From Clostridia bacterium (GTDB lineage: Bacteria; Bacillota; Clostridia; Oscillospirales; Acutalibacteraceae): a stretch of DNA of 29,348 nt. Of this stretch, positions 23,897 through 29,348 are shown in pieces. The DNA lies in the NCBI GenBank assembly GCA_900770165.1, contig CAAGJJ010000130.1, positions 1-29,348 on the forward strand, written 5' to 3'. A program made the position numbers and the translations under genes. Position 1 is the first letter of the stretch. Every line of letters begins with the position of its first letter. Below the pieces are notes generated by a model. That model was not told the origin of the DNA and searched no databases. It saw nothing but the letters and a program-made list of their open reading frames with translations.

Positions 23897-24640
23897 ATGA
23901 GAAGTATAAGCAGGAAAAAATCATTTTGGAAAGAATTTTATGAATATTATGAAGATGGTATAAAGATAGCAGGATTTATACTGGCAATTATTGCATCAGT
24001 AGCATTTTTAGGAATTAGTTCTTTTTTATTAAATTATTTTCATCTGACTGATGTAATTTTTAATGAAAACACAGACTGGTATGACAAACTTTTTATTACC
24101 ATGTTTTTTGAGATTATGGCAATATTAAGTCTTGTGATGATAGTTCTTATTATATATTCAGCAATAAAGTTCCTGATTCTTTTTATATCAAAGACAAGAG
24201 CAATTAAAAGATATACATATCTTCCTTTAACTGCTGATGAAGTAAGATTTATGATTGGTGAAGGAATTATAACAACTGATAGGGATTATACATATTATCT
24301 TACTGACCAGCTTTTGTTTAAAGATGAAAATGGTGTAGATTGTTTGGATTTTACAGATGATGATATGGAAAAGCTTATAGATACATATGAAGAAGTATTT
24401 AATAAGCCGCTTATCCTTGATAAAGAGTATTTTAAGAAATATGCAGCATCATGGTGTTCAGGTAAGTATATAACTAAAGATAGCCCTAATATTGTTCTCC
24501 GTGAGGTGATTTATCCTTTTAACTATAAGTACAAGGTTCAACTCATAAGTTATGAAAAAGGCACTAATCCTGTTGTATTTGCTCATAAAAATAATTCTTT
24601 TAAAAAAATAGAAAATGCTAATTATATTTATATAAAGTAA
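23897..24640 (+). CDS. Two-pass membrane protein, paralogue family B (copy 1)
   Basis: 247 residues, with AAGGAG upstream. A basic, aromatic start (RKKSFWKEFYEYY) precedes membrane helices at about 24-46 and 68-98. Just after the second comes AIKRYTYLPLTADEVR-MIGEGII, the strongest match with the paralogue at 27672. The rest (~120-247) is a cytoplasm-like mixed domain (YYLTDQLLFKDENG, DDDMEKLIDTYEEVFNKPL, DKEYF). Function is unknown. It is the first gene under the operator-bearing promoter, followed by two family-A genes. Confidence 0.8.
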   Translation: MRSISRKKSFWKEFYEYYEDGIKIAGFILAIIASVAFLGISSFLLNYFHLTDVIFNENTDWYDKLFITMFFEIMAILSLVMIVLIIYSAIKFLILFISKTRAIKRYTYLPLTADEVRFMIGEGIITTDRDYTYYLTDQLLFKDENGVDCLDFTDDDMEKLIDTYEEVFNKPLILDKEYFKKYAASWCSGKYITKDSPNIVLREVIYPFNYKYKVQLISYEKGTNPVVFAHKNNSFKKIENANYIYIK

Positions 24641-24651
24641 GGAGAATAGAT

Positions 24652-25047
24652 ATGGATATTTATACTTTTTCTTTAATTTTAGACGTTGTTTTTTTAATAA
24701 GTATTGCAATTATGATATTTCTTTCAAATGAAAATCATAATAAAGCAGCTTTAATAGTATTTATTGCTGATATTATCATATTGATTTTTTCAGTAATAGC
24801 TTCAGGCAGAATAAAAAGAGGAAATAACTTTGAAGCCTATACAATTCCGGTAACACATATACAGGAAACGGAAAGAGAAGAATGGGGTGATAAAGTAATA
24901 AAGATTACAGATGATACAGGCAGTGAAAAAGAAGTTGCAATAAATGAGACAAAGTATGATGCAGATACTACATATGTGGAGATGAAGAGATACAAGTTTT
25001 GGTTTATTTATAAGGATAAAAATATACTGCATATCAAAGCAAATTAA
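24652..25047 (+). CDS. Two-pass membrane protein, paralogue family A (copy 4)
   Basis: 131 residues, 11 bases after the previous gene with AAGGAG upstream. Membrane helices lie at about 6-24 and 31-51. The C-terminal domain reads YTIPVTHIQETEREEWGDK, then KITDDTGSEKEVAINETKYD, ADTTYVEMKRYKFWFIYKDK and NILHI. It is most similar to copy 5 directly downstream, so copies 4 and 5 form a second tandem pair within the window. Confidence 0.82.
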   Translation: MDIYTFSLILDVVFLISIAIMIFLSNENHNKAALIVFIADIIILIFSVIASGRIKRGNNFEAYTIPVTHIQETEREEWGDKVIKITDDTGSEKEVAINETKYDADTTYVEMKRYKFWFIYKDKNILHIKAN

Positions 25048-25065
25048 GGGGAGAAAATATAAGTT

Positions 25066-25485
25066 ATGAATATTAATGTGTTTTTTATACTAATGATTAT
25101 TTTAATAGGAATTGTAGGAATTGTAACGTCACTTTTATGTACATCAAAAAGAACAGAAAATATGTTTTTACCAGCTATTATATCATTTGGTCTTTTTAGT
25201 ATTATCGTTATAAGTTTTATGATAATATCTGTCATTCAACTATATAAAGATAAAAATACTAATACATATAATATTGAAGTAGTACGAGTACAAGATACAG
25301 ATAAACAGAATTGGAGTGGCAAAGCAATTAAATATACAGATATTGCAGGCAATGAAAATGAAGCTGTAATTAGTGATACAAAGTATGATACAGATTCAAC
25401 ATATATAGAAATGAAAAGATATAAGTGGTGGTTCTTATATGAAGATAATAACGTATTACATATTAAGTTAAATCAGAAGAAATAA
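25066..25485 (+). CDS. Two-pass membrane protein, paralogue family A (copy 5)
   Basis: 139 residues. GGGGAG lies upstream with a slightly long spacing. Membrane helices lie at about 4-24 and 36-60. The domain keeps YNIEVVRVQDTDKQNWSGK, then YTDIAGNENEAVISDTKYD, TDSTYIEMKRYKWWFLYEDN and NVLHIKLN. With copy 4 it forms a tandem pair whose membrane parts differ. Confidence 0.82.
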   Translation: MNINVFFILMIILIGIVGIVTSLLCTSKRTENMFLPAIISFGLFSIIVISFMIISVIQLYKDKNTNTYNIEVVRVQDTDKQNWSGKAIKYTDIAGNENEAVISDTKYDTDSTYIEMKRYKWWFLYEDNNVLHIKLNQKK

Positions 25486-25488
25486 GAT

Positions 25489-25584
25489 ATGCCGATAGAA
25501 GTCAGTTATATTATTGCATTTGTGATATTTGAATACTTAGCATGTAAATTATCGAAAAATAGCAAGAAAACTCCATCCGACTAA
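25489..25584 (+). CDS. Possible 31-residue single-pass membrane peptide
   Basis: ATG three bases after the stop of copy 5 (TAAGATATG), suggesting translational coupling; no separate ribosome binding site is seen. The peptide is MPIEVSYIIAFVIFEYLACK followed by LSKNSKKTPSD: one hydrophobic helix and a basic tail, the layout of small membrane peptides. Its TAA stop lies in the loop of a CCGAC-TAAT-GTCGG hairpin (25577-25590). It could also be chance. Confidence 0.4.
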   Translation: MPIEVSYIIAFVIFEYLACKLSKNSKKTPSD

Positions 25585-25632
25585 TGTCGGTTGTGAGTAG
25601 TTCATCCTACAATAGAAAACAAGGAGATTATT

Positions 25633-25827
25633 ATGGAAGATAAAAAATACAGATACAGTGTTTGTTTAATGGCTGAAGAATATTCAACAGGATATGTGGA
25701 GCTTACTAAAAAGGAAGCTGAAATTGTCGAATATGCAACTAATACATCTAACTGGAAAGACAAAGAAATTGAACCTTATAGCGGATTTTTTGGCATAGAT
25801 ACAGAGCATCCTGAAGAAATTAAATAG
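25633..25827 (+). CDS. Small hypothetical protein, 64 residues
   Basis: AAGGAG 7 bases before the ATG. The product starts with a beta hairpin (YRYSVCLMAEEYSTGYVELT) followed by a short helix (KKEAEIVEYATNTSNW) and an acidic end. This arrangement is common in unnamed phage and plasmid small proteins. No membrane segment. It lies 9 bases before the next gene. Confidence 0.7.
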   Translation: MEDKKYRYSVCLMAEEYSTGYVELTKKEAEIVEYATNTSNWKDKEIEPYSGFFGIDTEHPEEIK

Positions 25828-25836
25828 GAGATTATT

Positions 25837-26127
25837 ATGGAAAAGATTATTAATGAAGAATATGAAATATTCTTAAAGAACATGGAAACCGGAGTAACTT
25901 TTAACAGATTTCTTATTGTAGATAATTATGAAGGTGAATACTCACATAATGAGATTAGAAATGCAATGGGAATGTTATCGTACCTTATGAAGAAATGGCT
26001 GCATGAAAATAAGCCGGGGAAGTACATAGTATCAGTATCGCCTGACTACTGTATATTCGTTATGACTGTTAAAGAAGCTCAGATGCGTAATGTAAGTACA
26101 TATACATTACTTAGTGTTGTTAAGTGA
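25837..26127 (+). CDS. Hypothetical soluble protein, 96 residues
   Basis: AGGAG upstream, cotranscribed with the 64-residue gene. Mixed alpha/beta: EEYEIFLKNMETGVTFNRFL, then HNEIRNAMGMLSYLMKKWLHENK and YIVSVSPDYCIFVMTVKEAQ. There are no recognised motifs. The next gene starts 11 bases downstream. Confidence 0.7.
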   Translation: MEKIINEEYEIFLKNMETGVTFNRFLIVDNYEGEYSHNEIRNAMGMLSYLMKKWLHENKPGKYIVSVSPDYCIFVMTVKEAQMRNVSTYTLLSVVK

Positions 26128-26138
26128 AAGGAGAACAC

Positions 26139-26666
26139 ATGAGTATAGAAGTGATAAGTTTTATATTATTAAGAATAATGCCTGTTATTTTTATAATTTG
26201 CTTTGCATCCTATCTGGCAAATGCATTAAAATTTCGTAGTATTGCATTCAGGTATCCGCTTGATACAAACTGGATTCCTTATGAATGTAAGGCGAGCATA
26301 TGTTTAGCTGAAGTAATTCTATTAATGTGTGTGGATTTATTGAAGATAAAGAATTTAGCTATTCTTATAGTGATATTGGTTTTTACAATTATATTACTTG
26401 TATGGATTATATTTACCAATATTTTTTATAAGCAGGAAGAAAAGAACAGACTATATAGGGAACTAATATATGTCTGGAATCAGGAAGATTTAACAGACTT
26501 CCAAAAGCATATGAGCCGTGAAGAACAGATTGCATTCTTAAAATCCATTAAGAAGACACAGACCGTCAGCATAAATGGAAAGGAAGAAGAGATATATGAA
26601 GAAATACATTTAATTGCTGATGATGCACAGTTAAAACTTTTTGAACCAATTCTTAGAAAAAAATAA
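26139..26666 (+). CDS. Three-helix membrane protein with acidic C-terminal tail
   Basis: 175 residues from the ATG at 26139, which has AAAGGAG at the right spacing; the in-frame GTG at 26124 overlaps the upstream stop and would include the ribosome binding site in the coding region. Membrane segments lie at about 4-27, 49-68 and 72-95. The cytoplasm-like tail (96-175) is charged and helical (EEKNRLYRELIYVWNQEDLT, then SREEQIAFLKSIKK, and NGKEEEIYEEIH). Family not recognised. Confidence 0.72.
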   Translation: MSIEVISFILLRIMPVIFIICFASYLANALKFRSIAFRYPLDTNWIPYECKASICLAEVILLMCVDLLKIKNLAILIVILVFTIILLVWIIFTNIFYKQEEKNRLYRELIYVWNQEDLTDFQKHMSREEQIAFLKSIKKTQTVSINGKEEEIYEEIHLIADDAQLKLFEPILRKK

Positions 26667-26683
26667 GGTATGGAGAATTTGTT

Positions 26684-26857
26684 ATGAAACTTACAGGAAG
26701 TGATGCTGTTGATTTTCTTGAATCAATGCAGCACCCAGACGAAAAACAGCAGGCAAAATTAAAAGAAATATCTAAGAATATAACCTTAAGGAATATTTCT
26801 AATGGGTATGAAGCTGATATAAAGAATTTGTATATGTCTTTTTTAGGAGAAAAATAA
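26684..26857 (+). CDS. Small hypothetical protein, 57 residues
   Basis: ATG preceded by GGAG. The product is soluble and charged (MKLTGSDAVDFLESMQHPDE, then KQQAKLKEISKNITLRN). Its stop overlaps the next start in TAATG, the usual sign of translational coupling, which supports it as a real gene. Confidence 0.65.
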   Translation: MKLTGSDAVDFLESMQHPDEKQQAKLKEISKNITLRNISNGYEADIKNLYMSFLGEK

Positions 26858-27117
26858 TGACATTTAAAGAAGCAAGGAAAGAAGCAAGAGAAATAGCACA
26901 GCGAACCGGATATTGGGGATATATTTTTAAGGATAAATCCGGGGAATGGTTTACATCAGATTGTAATAATTTTAATTCTGATAATTCATTTTATGTAAAT
27001 AAGGATGGCAGGATTCTTAATATGCAGAAGTATGAAAAAATAGAAAAGAAACTTGATAAGCAGGGAATAAGAGGACTGAGTTTATTTTCGCCTGAATTAA
27101 TGAAATATATGAAATAG
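26857..27117 (+). CDS. Small hypothetical protein, 86 residues
   Basis: Start overlaps the upstream stop by one base; AGGAG lies upstream inside the previous gene. A basic helix (TFKEARKEAREIAQRTG) is followed by beta strands (YWGYIFKDKSGEWFTSDCNN, FYVNKDGRILN) and a basic C-terminal helix. This helix-plus-strand layout is seen in many short phage proteins of unknown role. Soluble. Confidence 0.7.
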   Translation: MTFKEARKEAREIAQRTGYWGYIFKDKSGEWFTSDCNNFNSDNSFYVNKDGRILNMQKYEKIEKKLDKQGIRGLSLFSPELMKYMK

Positions 27118-27153
27118 TATAACGCATAAAAAAATATTAATAAGAGGATAATT

Positions 27154-27476
27154 ATGAGAACATATTTAAAAATTTTTTCAATTACTGTTGGAATTCAAAT
27201 ATTTGGCTTTTTAATATGTTATTTGCTTGATTCTATATTTAAAATTAAATCATCAAGTACTATGTTCCCTTTGTATATTGGAATTTTTTTATATTAATTT
27301 CTATGATATTAGGGATTATTCTTCCTATTTGCTGGTGTAATACTTTATTAAAGAAAATAATAATTATTTTACTTCTGCCAACAAATTATACTCCTTTATT
27401 ATGTATTTTATTTGTTATAAAATTTATTACTAATATAGGAAATATTTTAAATAATCTTCCAATTAATTTTGGATGA
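27154..27476 (+). pseudogene. Frameshifted (or programmed -1) four-helix membrane protein
   Basis: The first frame (27154-27297) has an AGAGGAT site and encodes 47 residues with one membrane helix and the start of a second, stopping at 27295. The -1 frame stays open across the same region and continues to a TGA at 27474-27476, encoding a further ~60 hydrophobic residues (MILGIILPICWC, then further helices) without its own ribosome binding site. Joined at the T run (27284-27290) the product is ~107 residues with about four helices. The junction reads T-TTT-TTA in the zero frame, a classical -1 slippery heptamer, two codons before the stop. Either a homopolymer error, a recent mutation, or programmed slippage explains it. 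Confidence 0.6.
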
Positions 27477-27525
27477 TATTTTAATGGAACTTATCAGATT
27501 AAGTGAATATACAAAATAATTATAA

Positions 27526-27557
27526 CAGTCTGTATAAGAACAGGCTGTTATTTTTTT
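27526..27557 (+). terminator. Rho-independent terminator
   Basis: An inverted repeat with arms AACAGTCTG and CAGGCTGTT (one G-T pair) and a short loop, followed by seven T's. It ends the block of small genes begun at 23897. Confidence 0.85.
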
Positions 27558-27586
27558 GCACTAAAAATATTTTTTCTTCTTGCTGT

Positions 27587-27637
27587 TATATAAAAAAGCC
27601 TTTTTATAGTATTTCCATTTTAGGTTTAAGTTAAAAT
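27587..27637 (+). promoter_or_regulatory. CCTTTTTA-box promoter, copy 4
   Basis: TATATAAAAAAGCCTTTTTA with CC at 27599, exactly 33 nt before TAAAAT (27632-27637). TAAAAATATTTTTTCTTCTT (27562-27581) upstream is identical to the tract before copy 2. It drives the gene at 27672; the in-frame ATG at 27636 overlaps the -10 and cannot be the start of this transcript. Confidence 0.65.
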
Positions 27638-27671
27638 GACAGTATCAAAAGGAAAGGAGATAAGTTATATT

Positions 27672-28334
27672 ATGAAGTTTAAGAAAAAGAAATCATTTTG
27701 GAAAGAATTTTTCAATGAGTGTACAGGAGTAATAATAACTGGGGCAATTATGATATATATTACTTTATCTATGATTGTAGGAAATCTGATACTGCCATAT
27801 ATAATGAGTAATGGAGAAGAAATAAATCCATGCATAGAAGATGTAGGTGATAAGGTTACATTGTTTTTAATAAGAACACTCACAGGTGGGATGATTATTT
27901 TCATGTTATTACTTGTTTTTGCCATTATAAGCTTAATTGTAATAGCAATAGTAACCGGAATAACACATATAATAGCCGTAAAACGATATACATATCTACC
28001 TCTTACAGTAGATGAAGTAAGAGAATCTATAAATGAAGGATTAATTGAAGATACTCCTGAAAGCTATATAGATTATCTTACAAACCAGATGCAATATTTT
28101 GATGGCAGTGTAATCTTTTCAGTTGATGATATGAAAATGATAACAAAAACAGTAAAGGAAATATGGGATAAACCATTTAAGCTTAATAAAGATTTCCTTA
28201 TCAGAAATGAAATAGAAAATTCTTATTGTCTTCCATTTGGGGATGATAGTGCCGATTTATTCTGTCAGTTAGAGAGGAACAAAACAGCTACCTTTGATAT
28301 GGATGGCTGTTCTTTAATTCAGACTATTAAGTGA
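27672..28334 (+). CDS. Two-pass membrane protein, paralogue family B (copy 2)
   Basis: 220 residues from the ATG at 27672, chosen because the start then reads KKKSFWKEFFNE, matching RKKSFWKEFYEY of the paralogue at 23897, and because AAAGGAGA lies upstream. Membrane helices lie at about 18-40 and 68-98. AVKRYTYLPLTVDEVRESINEG-I (about 102-124) is the most conserved family segment. The C-terminal ~95 residues keep the YLTNQM and DDM---TKTVKEIWDKPFKL patterns seen in copy 1 but are shorter. Function unknown. The two copies use two different promoter classes. Confidence 0.8.
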   Translation: MKFKKKKSFWKEFFNECTGVIITGAIMIYITLSMIVGNLILPYIMSNGEEINPCIEDVGDKVTLFLIRTLTGGMIIFMLLLVFAIISLIVIAIVTGITHIIAVKRYTYLPLTVDEVRESINEGLIEDTPESYIDYLTNQMQYFDGSVIFSVDDMKMITKTVKEIWDKPFKLNKDFLIRNEIENSYCLPFGDDSADLFCQLERNKTATFDMDGCSLIQTIK

Positions 28335-28394
28335 AAAACTTATAAGGAATGTATGTAATAAGAGTTAAAAATGTGATTATAATTAGGAGTTTTT

Positions 28395-28913
28395 ATGACA
28401 GCAAAACTTAAATTAAATTTTACAAGAAGCAGATATTTAGAAATTGATTTTGAAGATGTTACAGATGAAAAAATCATCACTCATAAAAAGATGAAAGTAA
28501 CAATGAATCTTGCTGCAATTGTTTTTATATTAAGTCTTATTGTGAACTATATAAGTACTTCAATACTTGCAGATATTTCATTAATTTTTATAGCTGCTTC
28601 TATGTTTACATTATGTTTGATTAATATATATTATCGGGGAAATATAAATTACTTAGATAAGATAATACCATTTATTGATATCGTTAATATGATAGATACT
28701 GAGAAAGATATATATTTTTCATCTGATTTTTCAACACTTAAATATTATAAAAAAGGCGGTATGTTTTCTACATATAAATTGCCTGTAGATAAGATAGAAT
28801 ATTATGATTCCAAAAATCTTAAATTAACATATGATGAAAAATTAGGAAAAATCATTCTTTATTTGCCTTATCAGTGTGCCTATGATAGCAGCTATATATT
28901 AAGGCAAAAATAA
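28395..28913 (+). CDS. Two-pass membrane protein with beta-rich C-terminal domain
   Basis: 172 residues, with TAGGAG upstream. A polar N-terminal segment (KLKLNFTRSRYLEIDFEDV) precedes membrane helices at about 36-54 and 58-78. The C-terminal ~85 residues are beta-rich (DIYFSSDFSTLKYYKKGG, then KLPVDKIEYYD and KIILYLPYQCAY). This resembles bacterial PH-like or YcxB-type membrane-associated domains in layout only; no family is assigned. It lies 60 bases after the family-B gene. Confidence 0.7.
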   Translation: MTAKLKLNFTRSRYLEIDFEDVTDEKIITHKKMKVTMNLAAIVFILSLIVNYISTSILADISLIFIAASMFTLCLINIYYRGNINYLDKIIPFIDIVNMIDTEKDIYFSSDFSTLKYYKKGGMFSTYKLPVDKIEYYDSKNLKLTYDEKLGKIILYLPYQCAYDSSYILRQK

Positions 28914-28938
28914 TAATAAATGAAAGGAATTTTTAAAT

Positions 28939-29328
28939 ATGGACAGAGATTTAGTTTCAGCATTAATGGGATTAGTTTCATTAGGCACTATTATAACATT
29001 AATTATAGTCAGCTTTGGACAAATAAACAAAGAATTATCAAAGGAATACACTGAAGAAGTTAAGCTTTACAGTATCAGCACAGATAAAGAGTATGAAGGC
29101 TCATTTGTATTAGGTACAGGAAGCATTGATTCACGAGAATACATAACAGCTTATCAGGTTACAGAAGACGGTGGGAAGAAGTATTTTAATGATGGGAATA
29201 AAAGAACTGCCACTATATTCGCCAATATGTATATGATACAGATGGGGCAGGGGATATTATCCATTCCGGTTGATAAAAAGTTAGAGTTTTATAATGCATT
29301 AACTTCATTCTATGAAGGTGATAATAAC
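28939..29328 (+). CDS. Partial gene: phage/plasmid-type membrane protein joined to a Fic-domain fragment
   Basis: AAAGGAA precedes the ATG and the frame runs off the contig end. Residues 1-~80 are a single-pass membrane protein (helix 8-28), then EVKLYSISTD, GSFVLGTGSID and YITAYQVTEDGGKKY. That pattern is known from small Firmicute phage and plasmid membrane proteins. From about residue 83 (29185) the sequence changes to FNDGNKRTATIFANMYMIQM, GILSIPVDKKLEFYNALTSF, which is the core of a Fic/Doc domain (HPFxDGNKRT motif with the His-Pro replaced by Lys-Tyr). A Fic core without its N-terminal helices, joined to an unrelated membrane protein and followed by adapter, is best explained as a chimeric read. 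Only the first ~80 residues should be trusted. Confidence 0.6.
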
Positions 29329-29348
29329 AGATCGGAAGAGCACACGTC
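29329..29348 (+). other. Illumina TruSeq adapter sequence (contamination)
   Basis: The final 20 bases, AGATCGGAAGAGCACACGTC, are the start of the standard TruSeq read-1 3' adapter. They are not biological and mark a true contig end built from a short-insert read. Confidence 0.98.

Noticed and set aside
26124..26138. GTG start for the three-helix membrane protein
   Set aside because: This GTG overlaps the upstream stop and would place the AAAGGAG ribosome binding site inside the coding region; the ATG at 26139 fits better.
27636..27671. Upstream ATG for the family-B membrane protein
   Set aside because: It overlaps the -10 of its promoter, and the start at 27672 aligns with the N-terminus of the paralogue.
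28939..29348. A novel membrane-Fic fusion toxin
   Set aside because: The Fic core lacks its upstream helices and the catalytic His, and the contig ends in sequencing adapter, so an assembly chimera is the simpler reading.

Overview
The window is AT-rich DNA whose codon choice (many ATA, TTA and AAA codons) and AAGGAG-type ribosome binding sites suggest a low-GC Firmicute, most likely a gut Lachnospiraceae-like clostridium. This is inference: there is no rRNA, tRNA or housekeeping marker. Nearly every gene lies on the + strand. A DUF932 protein, small phage-like open reading frames, an Xre-PIF1 helicase, a HipA-like kinase and many small membrane proteins fit an accessory element (large plasmid, integrative element or phage). 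No capsid, terminase, relaxase, integrase or replication initiator is visible, so the element type stays open.

Layout. 1-9.5 kb: one secreted protein of 3164 residues built from InlB/Flg_new-like and MucBP-like repeats, closed by a strong terminator. 9.5-10.4 kb: a small HTH regulator under a promoter with a dyad in its spacer, plus a small beta-domain protein. 10.4-12.1 kb: DUF932 protein and an exported lytic transglycosylase. 12.1-13.1 kb: a hairpin cluster, a 64-residue protein and a GIY-YIG/T5orf172 protein with no ATG, GTG or TTG start. 13.1-16.6 kb: a membrane protein, a helical protein, a DPM1-type GT2 glycosyltransferase and a GT-C-like membrane protein. 16.6-20.2 kb: an HTH-PIF1 helicase fusion, a HipA/CtkA-like kinase and a small helical protein. 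20.2-20.65 kb: no gene, but a run of hairpins, a terminator, a promoter element and a structured leader. 20.65-29.2 kb: about twenty small genes, many for 1-4-pass membrane proteins, including five related two-pass proteins and a pair of larger paralogues. The last ~165 bases are probably an assembly chimera (a Fic-domain fragment) followed by 20 bases of Illumina TruSeq adapter.

Two regulatory patterns link separated genes. (1) The promoters of the HTH gene (9552-9580) and of a membrane-protein operon (23835-23863) share a TTGACA-17-TATACT core with the same spacer dyad, CCT-N3-AGG. (2) Four intergenic sites (10446, 20411, 23029, 27599) carry a CCTTTTTA box, in two of them within the near-palindrome TATAAAAAGTCCTTTTTAYA, always exactly 33 nt upstream of a TAMAAT -10 hexamer and without a recognisable -35. 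They look like activator-dependent promoters of one regulon.

How the genes may work together (inference): the GT2/GT-C pair may glycosylate a surface product, perhaps the giant repeat protein; the transglycosylase would open peptidoglycan locally; the membrane-protein cluster is a plausible surface-exclusion or immunity-type cargo. None of these roles is proven by the sequence.
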